Assembly: GCF_018139145.2 (NCBI RefSeq)
Contig: NC_059473.1
Span: 65,578,707 to 65,642,706 of the forward strand
From: Gymnogyps californianus
Lineage: Eukaryota; Chordata; Aves; Accipitriformes; Cathartidae
Reading direction: 5' to 3'
Length of the DNA: 64,000 nt
The notes under the pieces: model-generated
The model's input: the letters and a program-made list of their open reading frames with translations, nothing else
Database searches by the model: none
Told to the model about the DNA's origin: nothing
Translations under genes and position numbers: made by a program
In this document: piece after piece, positions 61,401 through 64,000 of the stretch
Layout: every line of letters begins with the position of its first letter
Position numbering within the stretch: position 1 is the first letter of the stretch

Positions 61401-63174
61401 CATGTGGCAAAATCCGTTCTATGTATAAATTTTTCAATAATCTGTCCCTTGCCACCCATACTTTAACTTACAGTGAATTGAACTAAACATGTATCAGTCA
61501 CTAGTTAAGAAGAGATCATATGCACAGTGGTAACATGGCATCTATTACTTCATCATAACCAGTTGGTAATAGGATAATGTAATATAGGTGCAATAGCCTG
61601 GCCATATTATAGAGGTAATTTCTGTAACTGTGGTGCTTATGAAATTTGTGTTTAATTTAATAGGTGTACTAAAACTAATGCAAAATACTTTCTGCACATG
61701 CTTTTATTAATTTGGCTTAAACTAATAGCTTTTAAGCAAAGTTGGCATGAGCCTTTCCCTTCAGTTAAACTAATACAAGTATGTGTGTAGACAAGCCCTC
61801 AGCAATGAGAGATCCTGTTTGTGATGGGGAGTGTACTTTGTGCGCATACTCATCTTCAGTTAGTTTGATTATAATAAACTTGGTCTTGTAGTACCAAAAA
61901 AGCCTTCCAAATAAACATATTAAGGTTTTTTTTATCCTGTGGTGTAAAGAGTCCTGGATGCGTACTCAGGAGGAGAAGGAACAGTGTTTGTACGGAGATG
62001 CTATAATATGTTATGTCAATGCGATGATTGTTTCCTTGCAGGCAGATATTATGGACATCAATGAAATTTTTAAAGATCTAGGAATGATGATTCATGAACA
62101 AGGTGATGTGATAGGTAAGTCCAATTCAAATATTCTGTGAAAATTTTTTTATTCTGTTCCTCTAGAGAGCAGCAATGTAGAACTTCTTTTTGCTGGAAAA
62201 ATTCCTCTAATGAGAATATCAATGCAAAAGCAAATCAGGTGCAACCTAATAATGGGTAGACTGGCTGAGGTGACTGGGAATACATTAAGAAAGTGTGTTT
62301 AAAAAGTAGTTTAAAACATTATGTAGTTTTTCATGTGTATAAAATGTCTTTAAAAGTTTTTTGAACTGTTTGTATGTAAAATTGGAGTTCATGTGGGGAG
62401 TTTTACTGTCTTGACTAATGATATAAGTGTGCAGATTCAGCAAAGGTTCCTGCTTTGCCCTCCATGCAGACGGTTTATTCTTTTAACGAAATGTGATTGG
62501 AAAATACATTTTCTGAGTCTGCTGCTAAGCCATGCTGTTGTCTGTGTCCAGCATACATTTTCAGGGCTTTTTCTATCACCTTAGCCCATAATCTGTTCAT
62601 ATTTTTTCAGGAGGAAAGAATAAATCTGTGTCGGTATGAAATGATACCAAACTAGTGTCATGTCTCTTGGGGTGTTTTGTGTGTCTGTTTCCTCTGATTT
62701 CATAGGCCTTAGGACTTTTTTAATGTGAGCAGAGGATAGTCAGTAGCAAGTTGGAGGACAAGTAAAAGTTGAAAAACAGAACAAAAAAAGTAAAGTACTG
62801 AAAGTTTCTACCCTGGTTGATATCTAAGGTTCAGCCCTGCATCTAGAACAGAGGAGCTGCTACTGACATGAATTCAGCCACTCGTTGCCTGGGCAGTTCT
62901 GAAGTGAACTCAGGCATAAGTATAGGACGGGTCAAACTTCCATAATGCAAGGTATAAAACTTTGCGTATTGATGAAGACACCAGCAGTTGGGGGCAGCTA
63001 TTACACATGCTCTGAAGTATATTTCAGCATTGCAAACCATTGGCTGGGTTATGACTAACCAGAATTTGATATCTTTCCTTTTAAAATAAAGACAGCATAG
63101 AAGCCAATGTGGAAAATGCAGATGTACATGTGCAGCAAGCAAACCAGCAGCTGTCAAGAGCAGCAGACTACCAG
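40329..63174 (+). CDS. STX7: Syntaxin 7, joined coding exons (3' end outside window)
   Basis: Eight coding exons join as 40329-40410, 55547-55616, 57254-57344, 59002-59139, 59820-59872, 60651-60741, 62042-62114 and 63092-63174, giving 227 uninterrupted codons. STX7 is the Qa-SNARE of late endosome and lysosome fusion, working with Vti1b, syntaxin 8 and VAMP7/8. The N-terminal helical (Habc-type) domain lies at about 15-125. The SNARE helix begins near 160 and continues to the end of the visible part. Gln195 in IHEQGDVID (codon 62099-62101) is the zero-layer glutamine. Every border is GT/AG and all phases agree. Compared with human STX7 as I remember it, about four residues are missing in the N-terminus and the linkers. 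The remaining roughly 30 residues, with the C-terminal membrane anchor, must be in an exon beyond 64000; I see none in 63175-64000. Confidence 0.97.
45839..45868 (-). mobile_element. LTR-end fragment, 30 bp
   Basis: TGTTGTGGTTTAAGCCCAG and the following bases match the left edge of the LTR at 4952 in 27 of 30 positions. The similarity then stops, so only the very end of an antisense LTR survives here. Confidence 0.6.
48390..48982 (+). mobile_element. Solo LTR with 5-bp target-site duplication, in STX7 intron 2
   Basis: The LTR itself is 48395-48977 (583 bp), starting TGTCCTGGTTTCAGC and ending AAACCACGACA. GTGTG is repeated exactly on both sides (48390-48394 and 48978-48982). A TATAAA at 48661 and an ATTAAA poly(A) signal at 48845 are intact. 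It lies in the same orientation as STX7. No retroviral genes remain, so it arose by recombination between two LTRs of a provirus. The perfect duplication suggests it is younger than the related copy at 12289. Confidence 0.96.
52312..52390. repeat. 24-bp minisatellite, about 3.2 copies
   Basis: A pyrimidine-rich unit (CTCTCCCCCTTCAGTGCCAA, then GACC) is repeated three times head to tail with one single-base insertion in the last copy, followed by a partial fourth copy. Confidence 0.93.
53905..54035. other. Isolated CpG-rich patch in STX7 intron 2
   Basis: About 130 bases with roughly 14 CpG dinucleotides inside an AT-rich intron. It ends with a donor-like GACG|GTAGGC near 54030. It may be a small unmethylated regulatory element or an alternative first exon. 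No coding family is recognised in any frame. Confidence 0.45.
55547..55616 (+). CDS. STX7: STX7 exon 3
   Basis: The acceptor CACAAACAG ends at 55546 and the donor GTGAGTA starts at 55617. It encodes residues 28-50, including [12 protein letters not shown] of the N-terminal helical domain, plus two bases of codon 51. Confidence 0.95.
57254..57344 (+). CDS. STX7: STX7 exon 4
   Basis: The acceptor GGTTTTAG ends at 57253 and the donor GTATAAA starts at 57345. It encodes residues 51-81 ([18 protein letters not shown]...). The segment LPATSEQ is one residue shorter than the human linker as I recall it. Confidence 0.95.
59002..59139 (+). CDS. STX7: STX7 exon 5
   Basis: The acceptor TCTCCTATAG ends at 59001 and the donor GTAAGTA starts at 59140. 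The exon has 46 whole codons, residues 82-127, ending [10 protein letters not shown]. It covers the last helix of the N-terminal domain. Confidence 0.95.
59820..59872 (+). CDS. STX7: STX7 exon 6
   Basis: The acceptor ATCATGTAG ends at 59819 and the donor GTAGGC starts at 59873. It encodes [17 protein letters not shown] (residues 128-144) plus two bases. This is the flexible linker between the N-terminal domain and the SNARE helix, and it differs most from human. Confidence 0.92.
60651..60741 (+). CDS. STX7: STX7 exon 7
   Basis: The acceptor GTTTGATAG ends at 60650 and the donor GTAAGTA starts at 60742. It encodes residues 145-175, including [20 protein letters not shown], the start of the SNARE helix. 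Confidence 0.96.
62042..62114 (+). CDS. STX7: STX7 exon 8, zero-layer glutamine
   Basis: The acceptor TTTCCTTGCAG ends at 62041 and the donor GTAAGT starts at 62115. It encodes residues 176-199 ([20 protein letters not shown], then GDVI), the centre of the SNARE helix with the Qa zero-layer Gln195. Confidence 0.97.
63092..63174 (+). CDS. STX7: STX7 exon 9
   Basis: The acceptor AAAATAAAG ends at 63091; its pyrimidine tract is set back by an AT-rich gap. The donor GTAATG starts at 63175. It encodes residues 200-227 ([20 protein letters not shown]...ADYQ), the C-terminal half of the SNARE helix, stopping just before the basic patch and membrane anchor. Confidence 0.95.
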
Positions 63175-63424
63175 GTAATGTCAATGCCGACTGCCAGTTG
63201 TGTGTAACTGTCCTTTCTCAGTAGTCCTGACTTCGACTTTCTTATGCAGTTCAGATTTTGCTTATGAATTTCCTCAAGGCTTGGAGACTTACTTAAAGGT
63301 TTATGTTAGACTACAATGGTATTTCTAGGTCACTGTAAAACAAAAGTCAGTGACCTCTGAAAGCTTTGGATTTCCTGTAAAATTAGCCAGGCTGTTTCAG
63401 AGCACCTGGAGTTACACCTTTATT

Positions 63425-63461
63425 TAAAAAAAAAAAAAACAAAAAAAACCCAAAAAAACCC
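63425..63461. repeat. A-rich low-complexity run
   Basis: Runs of A broken by single or triple C. It may be the tail of an old retroposed sequence, but nothing recognisable precedes it. Confidence 0.8.
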
Positions 63462-64000
63462 AAACAAGCCAACCTGTCCTTTACAGCTCAAGAACTAAAA
63501 AGTTCCTGTATATGGAGAGCAAGCCTCTAAAGATCACTGGAGGAGCAGGGAAGATAGGCAGGGAAGTCTTCTGAAGATGCTGCCAATTAGCACCAATTTT
63601 TGCTGTCTAAAATCTTCTCAAAGCTGTATATATCCAGCTTCTGTTAATTGCTACTCTGATGCTAAAAATATATTTCAATCTCTCAAACTTTTTTGAAAAG
63701 CTTTTTAAATACCTTTAAATGCTACTTCTTTATAACATTTTTGGAACTTATTAGAAATAATCTTATTAGTAATAAATCTTCCCTCTTAAGTCAGCGTTAG
63801 TCCTGAGACTTTTTTTTTTTTTTTTAATGCTCTTATGTGTGTTAGTAGTAGCCAGGACAGTAAATCAATGACAAAATGTCTGAAGGATTGCCTGCTGATT
63901 TCAGAAGTGGGAGAAGGAAAGGGGTGGATGCATCCTTGAACTGTGTTCTAGGTGGCACTAATTGGCACATTAAGTATGGTTGATGGCTCCTATTTTGATA

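Larger units (their letters stand above)
55617..64000 (+). other. STX7: STX7 introns 3 to 9
   Basis: These introns separate the listed exons: 55617-57253, 57345-59001, 59140-59819, 59873-60650, 60742-62041, 62115-63091 and the incomplete intron from 63175 to the window end. They are AT-rich with T-rich runs (for example 59946-59990) and an A-rich stretch at 63425-63461. No transposon end or nested gene is recognised. No terminal STX7 exon is found before 64000. Confidence 0.7.

Noticed and set aside
63175..64000. Search for the terminal STX7 exon
   Set aside because: No sequence coding for the basic patch and hydrophobic anchor is present, so the exon must lie beyond the window.

Overview
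The window is vertebrate nuclear DNA, almost certainly from a bird. It is AT-rich and gene-poor, with single-exon receptor genes, a long intron-rich gene, a CR1-type LINE copy and solo endogenous-retrovirus LTRs of a type common in birds. The gene order is the conserved vertebrate block of trace amine-associated receptor (TAAR) genes followed by syntaxin 7. Everything recognisable as a gene lies on the + strand. No operon, CRISPR, phage or other prokaryote-like system is present.

Layout. 1-0.9 kb is upstream sequence. TAAR1 is at 990-1991. An intergenic stretch holds an antisense LTR (about 4.95-5.5 kb) and an internally deleted CR1 copy (about 7.07-7.41 kb). TAAR2 is at 10859-11896 and is followed by a poly(A) signal and a sense-oriented solo LTR (12289-12836). 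A decayed TAAR pseudogene (about 17.58-18.53 kb) lies where mammals carry TAAR3/TAAR4. TAAR5 is at 24728-25759. A second, shorter TAAR relic (about 28.59-28.98 kb) lies between TAAR5 and STX7, where mammals carry TAAR6/8/9. A CpG-island promoter (about 32.65-33.29 kb) starts STX7. Its start-codon exon is at 40329 and seven more coding exons follow to 63174, each with GT/AG borders and phases that join cleanly into 227 codons. The last exon, with the membrane anchor, is beyond the right edge. STX7 intron 2 (15.1 kb) contains a well-preserved solo LTR with a perfect 5-bp target-site duplication (48390-48982), a 24-bp minisatellite and a small isolated CpG-rich patch.

The three intact TAARs are class A G-protein-coupled receptors for amines and keep the amine-binding aspartate in helix 3. 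The two relics show that this cluster once had at least five members. STX7 is an endosomal Qa-SNARE and is a positional neighbour of the receptors, not a functional partner. The most useful second looks are the two TAAR relics, the eroded TAAR helix-7 signature in an otherwise intact TAAR5, possible untranslated 5' exons ahead of all three receptors, and an unidentified short ORF with a good start context just downstream of the STX7 CpG island. I see no evidence for a wholly new system.
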